Below, piece by piece: positions 9,848 through 18,800 of a stretch of DNA of 64,000 bases. Position 1 is the stretch's first letter. Each line of letters opens with the position of its first letter. A program made the translations under genes and the position numbers. The DNA lies in NCBI RefSeq assembly GCF_014323705.1, contig NZ_JABVEC010000009.1:186001-250000 (forward strand), written 5' to 3'. Origin of the DNA: Actinomadura alba. GTDB lineage: Bacteria > Actinomycetota > Actinomycetes > Streptosporangiales > Streptosporangiaceae. The notes below the pieces were generated by a model. That model worked only from the letters and a program-made list of their open reading frames with translations, searched no databases and was not told where the DNA came from.

Positions 9848-11332
9848 TCAGGAAAGGCTCGCGCCGAAGCGGGCACCGCCGGTGGGAATCCCGTCCTGTC
9901 CGGGGAGCCAGGTCGATGGAGTTCCGGTTCCGCCACGGAAGAGGGCCATCGGGACGCCGTGCACGATGCCCTCGGAGTGGGTGACGTCGTCGGGAGCACC
10001 GATCAGGAGAGTCTGGCTGGACTCGGTGAACGCGGCGCCGAAATGATCCCCGGCCTCCGGCGTGCCACTGGTGATGCCGTCCTGCCCCTGACGCAGCAGT
10101 ACATCTGCGCTGCCGGGAGCGCCGCTCATCGGGAACACCTGTACGACGCCCGCGCCGGAGTCCTCGCCGGTGACACCGACGGCCACGATGAGCTTGTCAC
10201 TGCCCTGGCCGACGTTGGCGGCGTGAACGGTCTGACCGAACATGTCGCCGGACTCGGTCTTGTCATCGACCCCCGTGGAGTCCTGGCTGACGGCCAGAAC
10301 CTCCTTCGCACTGGTTCTGCCCAAGGACAGCCCGTGGACCATCCCGGCGTCCTTCGCGGCTCCGAGATCCTCGCCCGGAACGCCGATGGCGAGCCGGTCG
10401 GAGAGATCCGGACCCCAGTCCGGCTGGGTGACCGAGAGGGAGGCGCCGAACCGATCGCCTGACTCGGCGGCGCCGCTGACGGTGCTCAGGTCCTGAGAGA
10501 CGACGTATTCATCGAGGGTCGGACCCATGCTGCGGAAGACGTGCACCACGCCCGCGGCCGATTTGCTGCCGATCGCCTCGCCCGGTGCGCCGATCACCGA
10601 GATCCCGGCCACTGAGGCACCGAACTGGTCGCCTGACTCGGCGGCCCCGTCCACGCCGGCCGTGTCCTGGGTGAGGGCGAACGTTCCCAGAACGGTACGA
10701 CCGTCCGAGGCCCGGCCGTAGTGGTGCCGGGAGTACGCCATCCCGGCGTCCTTCTTGCTGCTGAGGTCCTCACCAGGCACACCGATAAGGAGGTGCGGGT
10801 ATCCGACACGATCCTTGCCGTACGAGATGGCCGCGCCGAACCGGTCTCCGGCCTCGGCGCCGCCGGCGAACCCGCTGCCGCCCTGCTTCCAGACAGAGGG
10901 CGCCTTGCCCTTGCCCAAGCCGGCCGGTGACCCATGGACAACGTGGACCACTCCGGCGTCTTTGGCCGTACCGACGTCTTCCGACGGAACACCCACGATC
11001 AGGTCGACGCACTGGTCCCAGTCGATGTCACCGAGCTGCACATTCGTGCCGAAGCCGTCGCCGGTTTCAGCGGTTTCGCCGACCATGCCCATACCCTGGG
11101 TGAAGGTCTGCGGGGCCACGCCGTGGCCGTAAATCAGGCGCACCGCGCCCGCCTGTGCCTTCCCGTTAACGGTCGCTGCCGGGTCACCGATGGCGATGTC
11201 GGTGAAGCCGTCGCCATTGAAATCGTTCCAGCCGCCTTCACAGCCGTCCGCGGACGCCGGAACCGCGCCGTAGATCGGGATCACTGAGCCGAGCGTGAGC
11301 GCCGCCGCTACCAGGGCAGGGCGAAGTCGCAT
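9848..11332 (-). CDS. Secreted FG-GAP/VCBS (integrin-alpha-like) repeat protein
   Basis: The ATG at 11332 has a GGAG sequence seven bases upstream and gives 494 residues. The nine codons before it in the open frame are not needed. A signal peptide ends near PASA. The mature protein is a seven-bladed FG-GAP propeller. The calcium-loop motif DFNGDGFTDIAIGDP starts the first repeat, and phrases such as GDRFGASL and IGVPGEDLG recur about every 60 residues. No enzyme domain is visible; such proteins are taken to be extracellular binding or adhesion proteins. A Crp-like palindrome lies about 80 bp upstream. Confidence 0.9.
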   Translation of the reverse strand: MRLRPALVAAALTLGSVIPIYGAVPASADGCEGGWNDFNGDGFTDIAIGDPAATVNGKAQAGAVRLIYGHGVAPQTFTQGMGMVGETAETGDGFGTNVQLGDIDWDQCVDLIVGVPSEDVGTAKDAGVVHVVHGSPAGLGKGKAPSVWKQGGSGFAGGAEAGDRFGAAISYGKDRVGYPHLLIGVPGEDLSSKKDAGMAYSRHHYGRASDGRTVLGTFALTQDTAGVDGAAESGDQFGASVAGISVIGAPGEAIGSKSAAGVVHVFRSMGPTLDEYVVSQDLSTVSGAAESGDRFGASLSVTQPDWGPDLSDRLAIGVPGEDLGAAKDAGMVHGLSLGRTSAKEVLAVSQDSTGVDDKTESGDMFGQTVHAANVGQGSDKLIVAVGVTGEDSGAGVVQVFPMSGAPGSADVLLRQGQDGITSGTPEAGDHFGAAFTESSQTLLIGAPDDVTHSEGIVHGVPMALFRGGTGTPSTWLPGQDGIPTGGARFGASLS

Positions 11333-11409
11333 GTAAATTCTCCGGGGATAGCAGATCATGGGCGAGCGAAATCTAGCTGAACGGAGTAGGGCGGGAAAAG
11401 TGAATTAGG

Positions 11410-11425
11410 TGTGACCCAAGTCACA
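11410..11425. promoter_or_regulatory. Crp-type operator, TGTGA-N6-TCACA
   Basis: The site reads TGTGACCCAAGTCACA, a perfect match to the Crp/FNR consensus spacing and to the GTG-N6-GNCAC form reported for Streptomyces Crp. It lies 78 bp upstream of the FG-GAP gene start on the minus strand, consistent with control by a Crp-family protein. Binding is inferred. Confidence 0.55.
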
Positions 11426-11534
11426 TTCGTACACGTAAACCATCGACGCGCCTTTCGCGTCAGCCACTTTGGCTGCTGCGATTCACGGCTCGCGAATAAC
11501 GCCCGCGGTAGCAGCGCGAGACCGCATCCTGAAC

Positions 11535-11690
11535 GAGATCCGGAACGAGCCGCCTTCGCGGGCATGGAAGTTCGTGTACGTCGCTGTGCATGCCGGCCGG
11601 CACCCGCCATTTCGCGATCACGTCCGGATCGAGGAGCGCCCGATAGACAGGCGCCGCGGATGACTGGCTCGTCGCCTGTACAAGACCGGA
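11535..11690 (-). pseudogene. SRPBCC/AHSA1-domain gene remnant
   Basis: On the minus strand the peptide VYRALLDPDVIAKWRVP followed by AGMHSDVHE is a clear AHSA1-type SRPBCC N-terminal segment. The continuation FHAREGGSFRISF is found only in the neighbouring frame, so there is a frameshift. The segment has no start codon of its own and the C-terminal half of the domain is missing. It is a broken gene fragment. Confidence 0.7.
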
Positions 11691-11709
11691 GCAACGGGGG
11701 AATGTGCCC

Positions 11710-11954
11710 TCAGAAACCTCGGAAGATGCCTTCTTCATCGACGGCGTCGGCGAACTCATGAAAATCCATGTTGGAGAGCGAGAGGTTGTTCTCGATCGAC
11801 CAGAACTCGGTGGCAATGACACGCTTGCATATGCCATGAAGCCGTCGTCGTTGGGTGTGCCGATGGTCGCGCGTATGGCCTCCCAGGCCTTGTGGTCGGA
11901 GAAGTCGGTGCGGACCAGCAGCGTGGCGTTGGATCGAGGCAACATCTTCATCAT
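11710..11954 (-). pseudogene. DUF6924-like gene with internal out-of-frame deletion
   Basis: A good ribosome-binding site (GGAAGG) precedes ATG 11954. The N-terminus (MLPRSNATLLVRTDFSD, then AWEAIRATIGTPNDDGFMAY) matches the start of a small actinobacterial family that I associate with DUF6924. The typical C-terminus (TEFWSIENNLSLSNMDF, then HEFADAVDEEGIFRGF and stop) follows in a different frame. The middle of the protein, roughly 50 to 60 residues, is absent. Both ends are well preserved, so the deletion is probably recent. Confidence 0.72.
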
Positions 11955-11965
11955 CGGACCTTCCT

Positions 11966-12150
11966 TCAGCACGGCTTGCGTTGCTGCGCCTTGTCTAGCG
12001 TGTCTGTCTGACGATTTGGGATGCCGAGGTCGATGGTGGCCGAGGCGCGGGTGCGCCGGTCGATCTGAGCGAGCTTGTCTTCGGCGCCGACCTGCTCTTC
12101 CAGGTGTTGACCGAGCGTGAGGAGGGAGACACCCTTCCAAGATCGCTAAG
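11966..12150 (-). pseudogene. Unidentified coding remnant upstream of the DUF6924 relic
   Basis: The minus-strand frame between an in-frame TAG and the TGA at 11966 encodes about 60 residues with good codon bias (GQHLEEQVGAEDKLAQIDRR, then TRASATIDLGIP). It has no start codon. It looks like the C-terminal end of a lost gene that once preceded the DUF6924 gene. I do not recognise the family. Confidence 0.35.
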
Positions 12151-12249
12151 TGGGGCCAACCCGAGCTCGTATCCGGAGCCACGTGCCGTTCGTGAATTCA
12201 AAGCCCGGCACACGCACCCCACTCGGCGCGGAGGCAAGGCGAGCCTGCG

Positions 12250-12645
12250 TCACACCGTGATCAATTCGAGGTGCGCTAGGAGCTTCGTGAGGTCGCCGGG
12301 ATCAGACGTGATCACCGGAGCGTGCAGATGGTCCGACAGCACGGCGACGTGTGCGTCAACGACGTCGGCAGTTCCGGACTCCCGAAGCAGTTCGCCTACC
12401 CGGCGAGCGTCGTCGTGATGCAGTGGGGCTTCGACCAGACCCGGGTTGCGCAACGCACGGGCCAGCAGCGCCTGCCGGGATCCATCGCGCCAGACCTGCG
12501 CCAGCACCGCCGACGGAAGGACCAACTCGATGCGGTTCGCAGCCGCCAGCTTGACGAGCGCGGCGACGCGCTTGCTGCGCTTCTCATACGCAATGAGGGC
12601 ACCCGCGTCGAGAATGTACTGACGGTGCAGCGCCTTGTCAGACAT
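12250..12645 (-). CDS. PIN-domain toxin, VapC type
   Basis: A 131-residue PIN-domain protein starting at ATG 12645 (MSDKALHRQYILDAGALIAY). Conserved acidic residues of the nuclease site are visible: D13 in ILDAGALI, D97 in TADVVDAHV and D115 in ITSDPGDL. VapC toxins are Mg-dependent RNases that cut tRNA or rRNA. The start lies inside the last codons of the antitoxin gene (8-bp overlap), the usual arrangement of a type II toxin-antitoxin operon. It borders the Wadjet operon, so the two may form a small defence cluster. Confidence 0.88.
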   Translation of the reverse strand: MSDKALHRQYILDAGALIAYEKRSKRVAALVKLAAANRIELVLPSAVLAQVWRDGSRQALLARALRNPGLVEAPLHHDDARRVGELLRESGTADVVDAHVAVLSDHLHAPVITSDPGDLTKLLAHLELITV

Positions 12646-12874
12646 CCGCGTCCAGACCAAGCGCCTCGGCCGCCCAGGCAAGGTCGGTGTCCGTGACCCC
12701 GACCTCCGCGGCGATCTCGTCGGCGATCTGCTTCGCGACGGCCCATCGAGCCTCCTCGCGGGCCGCGTGCACCATCCACGCGGAAACCGAGACACCGGCC
12801 GTCTTGGCAGCGGCCTCGATGAGGGCTCTGTCGCTCGGTGTCATGCTGATCGACATGCGTTCGAGGGCGGACAT
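12638..12874 (-). CDS. Antitoxin of the VapBC-type pair
   Basis: A 78-residue protein with an N-terminal ribbon-helix-helix-like segment (MSISMTPSDRALIEAAAKT, then AGVSVSAWM) and an acidic, helical C-terminus that would wrap the toxin. It precedes and overlaps the PIN toxin gene. The first ATG (12874) was chosen, but the second methionine at 12856 is equally possible, since neither has a strong ribosome-binding site. RHH antitoxins normally repress their own promoter. Confidence 0.82.
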   Translation of the reverse strand: MSALERMSISMTPSDRALIEAAAKTAGVSVSAWMVHAAREEARWAVAKQIADEIAAEVGVTDTDLAWAAEALGLDADV

Positions 12875-12912
12875 CGCACCATCATAACCCGGCGGTGCAG
12901 TTCAGTAATACT

Positions 12913-12944
12913 CTCTGGGTGCTTGCGCCCCCAGAGGCGGTTTT
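12913..12944 (+). terminator. Intrinsic-terminator-like hairpin before the Wadjet operon
   Basis: The stem CTCTGGG/CCCAGAG has a 10-base loop and is followed shortly by TTTT. On the plus strand it would block read-through into jetA. No plus-strand gene precedes it now, so it may be left over from a lost gene. Confidence 0.5.
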
Positions 12945-13096
12945 GAAGGCGACACAGCCTCCTGGAGACCTGGTCAGCCGCAGGGTGATCTTCGATCGTG
13001 TCGTCGGCCGAGTGGGGACTCCGTGCAGGATGTGACGTGCGCATCGGGCTTTCCGGCAAGTTCGGCCGGGCGTCTGCGGTTTACTTGACTGTCGTT

Positions 13097-14611
13097 ATGG
13101 CCGATTCACCTTCCCGCCCGTTCGCGCACGTGGACGCTCCCAACGCGGAGCTCTACCGGCGCGTCATGAACGTCTTCACCGCGAGCAAGCGCCGCTTCGT
13201 CGTACACCTTCGTCCCGAGGACGTGATCGGGGCGCTGCGCGGCGACGGCGGGCCCGCGGTCACCCAGGAGCAGGCCGAGGACGCGCTCAAGAGCCTGGAG
13301 GGCTGGGGGAATCTGCGGGCGGACCCGGACACCAGCCGGGTCACCACGGTCGAGGACTTCTACCGGGCACGATTCCTCTACCAGCTGAGCCGCGAAGGGG
13401 AGGCCGCCGAGCGGGCGCTCGCGGTGTACGAGCAGGAGATCGGCAGGCGCGGTGAGCTGCAGGCGGTGGCGCTGGAGGACATCCGGGTGCGGCTGCGGAA
13501 CCTGGCCGACCAGCCCGCGCATCCCGATCCCGCGGTCGTCCACAACCTGCTGCTGGAGCTGATCGGCAGACTGGACAGCCTGGCCGCGAACGCGAGCGCC
13601 TTCATGGGCTCGCTGCAGCGCACCATCGACCTGCACGAGATCGACGAGGAGGCGTTCCTCGCCTACAAGGACCGGCTGATCGCCTATCTGGAGCGGTTCG
13701 TCTCCGAGCTCGTCGTGAAGCACTTCGAGATCGCGAAGACGCTGCGCGCGTTCCCGGAGGGCCGGGTGACCGCGCTGCTGATGCTGGCGGCGGAGCGGGA
13801 GGCTGCGGACGCCGCGCCCGGCGAGGAGGTGCCGCCGACCGGACAGCGGCTGACCGAGTGGCGGGATCGCTGGTCCGGCCTCGGTTCCTGGTTCCTCGGC
13901 GACCGCGTCCACCCTTCGCAGGCGCACCTGTTGCGGACTCGGGCCCGCAAGGCGATCCCGGATCTGCTGGCCACCGTCAGCGTGCTGCAGGAGAGGAGGG
14001 CCGGCCGCAGCGACCGGTCCGCCGACTTCCGCGCCCTCGCCCGCTGGTTCGCCCAGGCCGAGACGGACGAGGACGCGCACCGGCTGTGGCGGGCCGCGTT
14101 CGGGCTGACCACGTCCCGGCATCTGACCCTGGACCCCGACGCGGCCCCACCCGACGCGCCCGCCGCTACGAGCTGGCTGGACGCACCGCGAGTGGAGATC
14201 GCCGCGCGGCTCCGGACCAGCGGCCACTACCAACGGCGCGGCGGCGCCAGCAAGATCGTCGACCGGTCGAAACAGCGGGAGCGGCTGGCCGTGCAGGTCG
14301 CCGCCGAGCGGGAGCAGACCGAGGCCGCCAAGGCCAGGCTCGCGACCGGTGCGCCCACCCGGCTCAGCGAACTCGGTGCACTGGACCGGCAGGAGTTCGG
14401 GCTGTTCCTGCGGCTGCTCGGTGACGCGCTCGCCGCCGGCCCGCCAGGGCCGGACGGCACGATCACGACCAGGACGGGTGACGGAGCGCTGGAGATCAGC
14501 CTCACCCCACTGGGCGGGTTCGCGCAGATCGTCACCGACGACGGGGTGCTGCACGGGCCCGATCACGAGATCGTCATCGTGGATCTGAACGCAGCAGTGG
14601 CAAGAAGATGA
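13097..14611 (+). CDS. jetA: Wadjet protein JetA (TIGR02677/DUF2397 family)
   Basis: The 504-residue protein starts at ATG 13097 (MADSPSRPFAHVDAPNAELY), where family similarity begins. No Shine-Dalgarno sequence precedes it, so it may be translated leaderless. The body matches my memory of TIGR02677, one of four families always found together in this gene order. JetA is the kleisin-like partner of the SMC protein JetC in the Wadjet complex, which extrudes loops on small circular DNA and cuts it, blocking plasmid transformation. The stop overlaps the jetB start (ATGA). Confidence 0.9.
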   Translation: MADSPSRPFAHVDAPNAELYRRVMNVFTASKRRFVVHLRPEDVIGALRGDGGPAVTQEQAEDALKSLEGWGNLRADPDTSRVTTVEDFYRARFLYQLSREGEAAERALAVYEQEIGRRGELQAVALEDIRVRLRNLADQPAHPDPAVVHNLLLELIGRLDSLAANASAFMGSLQRTIDLHEIDEEAFLAYKDRLIAYLERFVSELVVKHFEIAKTLRAFPEGRVTALLMLAAEREAADAAPGEEVPPTGQRLTEWRDRWSGLGSWFLGDRVHPSQAHLLRTRARKAIPDLLATVSVLQERRAGRSDRSADFRALARWFAQAETDEDAHRLWRAAFGLTTSRHLTLDPDAAPPDAPAATSWLDAPRVEIAARLRTSGHYQRRGGASKIVDRSKQRERLAVQVAAEREQTEAAKARLATGAPTRLSELGALDRQEFGLFLRLLGDALAAGPPGPDGTITTRTGDGALEISLTPLGGFAQIVTDDGVLHGPDHEIVIVDLNAAVARR

Positions 14612-15846
14612 GCGACGCGCTGAACGATGTCCTGGACACCCAGCGGGACGAGGAACGCCGCAAGGCCGTACGAGCGCTGCTGCGCAGCCCGCTGCTGACC
14701 CCGCGAGGCAGGCAGGCCGCCGAGTACGCCCTGGTCCGCCGGCATGCCGGCGTTCTGGCGGAGTGGTTCGCCAGAGAGACCGGCTGGTCCCTGCACACGG
14801 ACTCGGGCGTCGCCCGCCTGCGTAAGACGCCGGGCCGGCTGGATGACGGCAGCCGGGCCGCCACCGCCAGGTCCAAGGGCCCGTTCAGCCGCCGCCGCTA
14901 TGTGCTGGCCTGCTTGGCGCTGGCGGCACTGGAGCGATCGGAGAGCCAGGTCACGCTGGGCTGGCTGGTGGACCGGGTGATGGCCTTCGCGCAGGACGAG
15001 GAGCTGACCGGCGCGGGCATCGTCTTCGCGCTGGACAAGCGGGACGAGCGCGCGGACCTGGTCGCCGTCGCCCAGCTCCTCCTCGAGATCGGCGTGCTGG
15101 TCAAGGTCGCGGGCGACGAGCAGTCGTTCGTCAACCGCAGCGGCGACGCCCTGTATGACGTGGACCGCCGGGTGCTGAGCGTGTTGCTCGCGACCCGCCG
15201 GGGCCCGTCGATGGTCGCCGCCGCGCAGGACGGTCCGCAGGACAGGCCACAGGAAATACTGCGGGACAGGCTGCGGGCGATCACCGAAGAGCTGACGCCG
15301 GACACGGGCGACGGCCGCAACCGCCAGATCCGGCACACCATCAGCCGGCGACTGCTGGACGACCCGGTCCTCTACTACGCCGATCTCACCACGGACGAGC
15401 GGACATACCTCGAGCGGCAGCGCGGCCCGCTGCTCAAACGGCTCACCGAGGCCACCGGGTTCGTCGCCGAGGTACGGGCGGAAGGGATCGCGCTGCTCGA
15501 TCCGACCCGTGAGGCCACCGACCTCGGCATGCCCGACGAGGGCACCGACGGTCACGCCACCCTGCTCCTCGCCGAGTTCCTGTCGGACCGGCTCCGCGCG
15601 GGACTCGACACCGTCGGCGTCGAGGCCGCCGAACAGCACATGAAGAAGCTGATCGGCGCGCACAAAGCGCACTGGCGCAAGAGCGCCAAAGACCCGGGCG
15701 CGGAGCGGGAACTCACCGCACTGGCCCTGCGCAGGCTGGCAGCCCTCGGGCTCATCGCCCTGTCCGGACAGACCGTACGGCCGTTGCCCGCGCTCGCCCG
15801 ATTCGGCTACGCACCAGCGAAGATCACGGGGAAGAACCGCGTATGA
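14608..15846 (+). CDS. jetB: Wadjet protein JetB (TIGR02678/DUF2398 family)
   Basis: A 412-residue protein of the TIGR02678 type, the second member of the conserved four-gene set. Recognisable segments are EYALVRRHAGVLAEWFARET near the N-terminus and HTISRRLLDDPVLYYADL near the middle. JetB is a KITE-like winged-helix subunit that joins JetA to the SMC heads. ATG 14608 overlaps the jetA stop by 4 bp, and its stop overlaps the jetC start by 4 bp, so expression of the subunits is tightly coupled. Confidence 0.9.
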   Translation: MSDALNDVLDTQRDEERRKAVRALLRSPLLTPRGRQAAEYALVRRHAGVLAEWFARETGWSLHTDSGVARLRKTPGRLDDGSRAATARSKGPFSRRRYVLACLALAALERSESQVTLGWLVDRVMAFAQDEELTGAGIVFALDKRDERADLVAVAQLLLEIGVLVKVAGDEQSFVNRSGDALYDVDRRVLSVLLATRRGPSMVAAAQDGPQDRPQEILRDRLRAITEELTPDTGDGRNRQIRHTISRRLLDDPVLYYADLTTDERTYLERQRGPLLKRLTEATGFVAEVRAEGIALLDPTREATDLGMPDEGTDGHATLLLAEFLSDRLRAGLDTVGVEAAEQHMKKLIGAHKAHWRKSAKDPGAERELTALALRRLAALGLIALSGQTVRPLPALARFGYAPAKITGKNRV

Positions 15847-18800
15847 CCCTGCCGACCGCCGCGACGACCCGGTGGCAGCCGCTGCGCACCGGCCTTGTCG
15901 ACCTCTTCTACTACGACTACCAGGAGTTCTGGTTCCGGGACGGCCGGGTGCTGTTCCGCGGCAACAACGGCACCGGCAAGTCCAAGGTGCTGGCGCTGAC
16001 GCTGCCGTTCCTGCTGGACGGCGACCTGACGCCGAGCCGGGTGGAGCCGGACGGCGACCGCGCCAAGAAGATGGAATGGAACCTGCTGCTCGGCGGGAAG
16101 TACGAGGAACGGCTCGGTTACAGCTGGCTGGAGTTCGGCCGGATCACCGAGGACGGCGAACGCGCCTATGTGACGATCGGCGTCGGCCTGAAGGCGGTCG
16201 CCGGGCGGGGCATCGCCGACCGTTGGTTCTTCCTGACCAGCCAGCGGGTCGGCGAGGACCTCTTCCTGATCGGTCCGAACGGCACGGCCCTGACGCGGGA
16301 CCGGCTGACCGAGGCGATCGGACAGTACGGCCAGGTCACCCAGCGCGCCGAGGCGTACCGCCGGATGCTGGACGAGCACCTGTTCCACCTGGGCCCGGAA
16401 CGCTACGACTCGCTGATCAACCTGCTCATCCAGCTGCGCCAGCCGCAACTGTCCAAGCGCCCGGACGAGAACCGGCTGTCCCAGGCTCTGTCGGACGCGC
16501 TGGCGCCCGTGGACCAGGCGGTGCTGGCGGACATCGCGACCGCCTTCCACGACCTGCAGCAACAGCGCGAGGAGCTTGACGGGCTACGGGACACGCGGGC
16601 GCACGTGGCCCGGTTCCTTGACCGCTACCGCCGGTACGCCTCCGTCGCGGCCCGCCGCCAGACCCGTGAGTTGCGCAGCACCCACGCCGCGTACGAGGGT
16701 GTGCAGCGGAACCTGGCCGACGTACGGCAGGTCATCGGCGACGCCGAGGCCGAGGAACGCGCGGCGCGCGCGGAGCTGGAGGACAGCCGGACCGAGCAGG
16801 CCGAGCAGACCGCGATCCGGGACGAGCTGAGCTCCGACCCCCGGCTGAAGAACTTCGCCGACGCGCAGCGCTATGCCGAGGCCGCACAGGACGCCGCAGG
16901 CAAAGCCCGCCAGGCGGCGCGGCGCGCCACGGCCAAGCGAGAGGAACGCCTCGCCCGGCGCGGCGAGGCCGCGCGAGCCGCCGAACGCAGCCGCGAAGCC
17001 GTCGCTCTCGGGCCCGCGCGGGCGTACGCGGACCAGGCCGGTCTCACGGACGGGCACACCGCGCTGCTGGAACCGCTGCGGTTGCCGGACGGGCCCCCGC
17101 CGGGCGAACAACTGCATGATCACGGGAGTGAGGGAGGGCTCCGGCCCGGCACACCCGGTCGTGATCATGCAGTTGTTCGCTCTCAAGATCACGGCGGGGG
17201 GAACGGCTCGCCGGCTGACGGCTCGCTGCCGTACGGCCCGCTGCCGGACCGCTCCCTCCGCAGTGCCGAACGCGCCGCCAAGGACCTCGCCGGCGCGCGG
17301 CTCGAGGCGGTGGCGCATCTCACCCGGCTCGCCGAACGCGCCGCCAAGGAGCAGGCCGAGCTGCTGCAGGCACGCCGGGTCCTCACCGAACGGGAAGCCG
17401 ACCGGGACACCGTACGAGATCTCCTGGGCGAAGCGCACGACGCGGTCGCCGCCGCGGGCGAGCACCACGCCGGCGAGTGGCGAGCGTTCCGGCGCACGCT
17501 GACCGTGCTGGACCTGCCCGATCCGGACGAGACCGGCCTTGCGGCGTGGGTGGAGACCCTCGACGGCCCCGACCCGATGCGGGAGGCGCTGCGTGCCGCG
17601 GCGGCGGACGCGCAGCAGTCGCTGGCAGCGGCCCGCGCACAGGCACGGCACGCGCTCGACCAGGCTCGCGAGGAACTACGCGAGCGCACCGAGGAACGGG
17701 ATCTGCTGGCGTCCGGCGTGGCCGAACGGCCCCGCGCACCGCACACGCGCGGCGAGGGGACCCGTCAGGGGCCCGGCGCCGCGCTGTGGCAGGTTGTGGA
17801 CTTCGCACCCGGCCTGGGGGCCGCCGAGCGGGCGGGGCTGGAGGCCGCGCTGGAAGCGTCCGGTCTGCTCGACGCCTGGCTCACCCCGGATGGGCGGCTG
17901 GTCGACGGGCATGACACCGTCGCCGTGGCGGGCACTCCGGTCGCCCGGAACCTGGCCGGGGCGCTGGTCCCCATAGTGGACCAGGAGGATCCACAGGCCG
18001 CAGCGCTCACCGCACAGACCGTACGGCTGATCCTGGAGAGCGTCGGGCTCGGCGAGCAGGACGGCGCGGTGTGGGTGGACACCGACGGGCGATGGCGGCT
18101 GGGGCCGCTGAACGGCGCCTGGGCCAAGGACGCGGCGGCGTACGTCGGCCACACCGCCCGGGAGGAGGCGCGCCGGCGACGGCTCGCCGAGCTGGCCGCA
18201 CAGATCGAGGCGGCCGCAGCCGCGGTCGAGCGGGCCGAGGAGGCGGTCGGGCGGATCGAGCAGCGGCAGGCGACGCTCGCCGGGGAGCTGCGCCGAGAGC
18301 CGGACGATCAGCCGCTGCGTGACGCGCACAGCGCGGTCGGCAGCGCCCGCCGCGAGCTGGAGCGGCTGCAGGCCAGAGTGGACGACCAGGCGAACCGGGT
18401 CGAGTGGGCGCAACGTGACGTCGACCAGGCGGTACGGGAACGGGACGACGCCGCGGCCGATCTGCGGCTGCCCGCCGACCTGGCCGGTCTGGCAGACGTC
18501 CGCGAGGCGATCGGCGGATACCGGCACGCCGTGAACGAGCTGCTGTCGGCCGCCCGCGCCCACGCCGACCGGCTCAGGGACCTCGCGACGTGGGAGGCCG
18601 AGCTCGCGGCGGCCCTCAGCGAAGAGGCGGAGGCCGACGCGGACGCGCGGGACGCCGAAGTGCGCGCCGCCGAAGAGCGGAGCCGGCTGGAAACGTTGCA
18701 GGACGCGATCGGCGCGTCCGTCGAAGAGCTCCAAGACCGGCTCGCCGCCGCCAGGACACGGCTCACCGAGCTGGCCAGGGAGATCGAGCGGCTCGACGCG

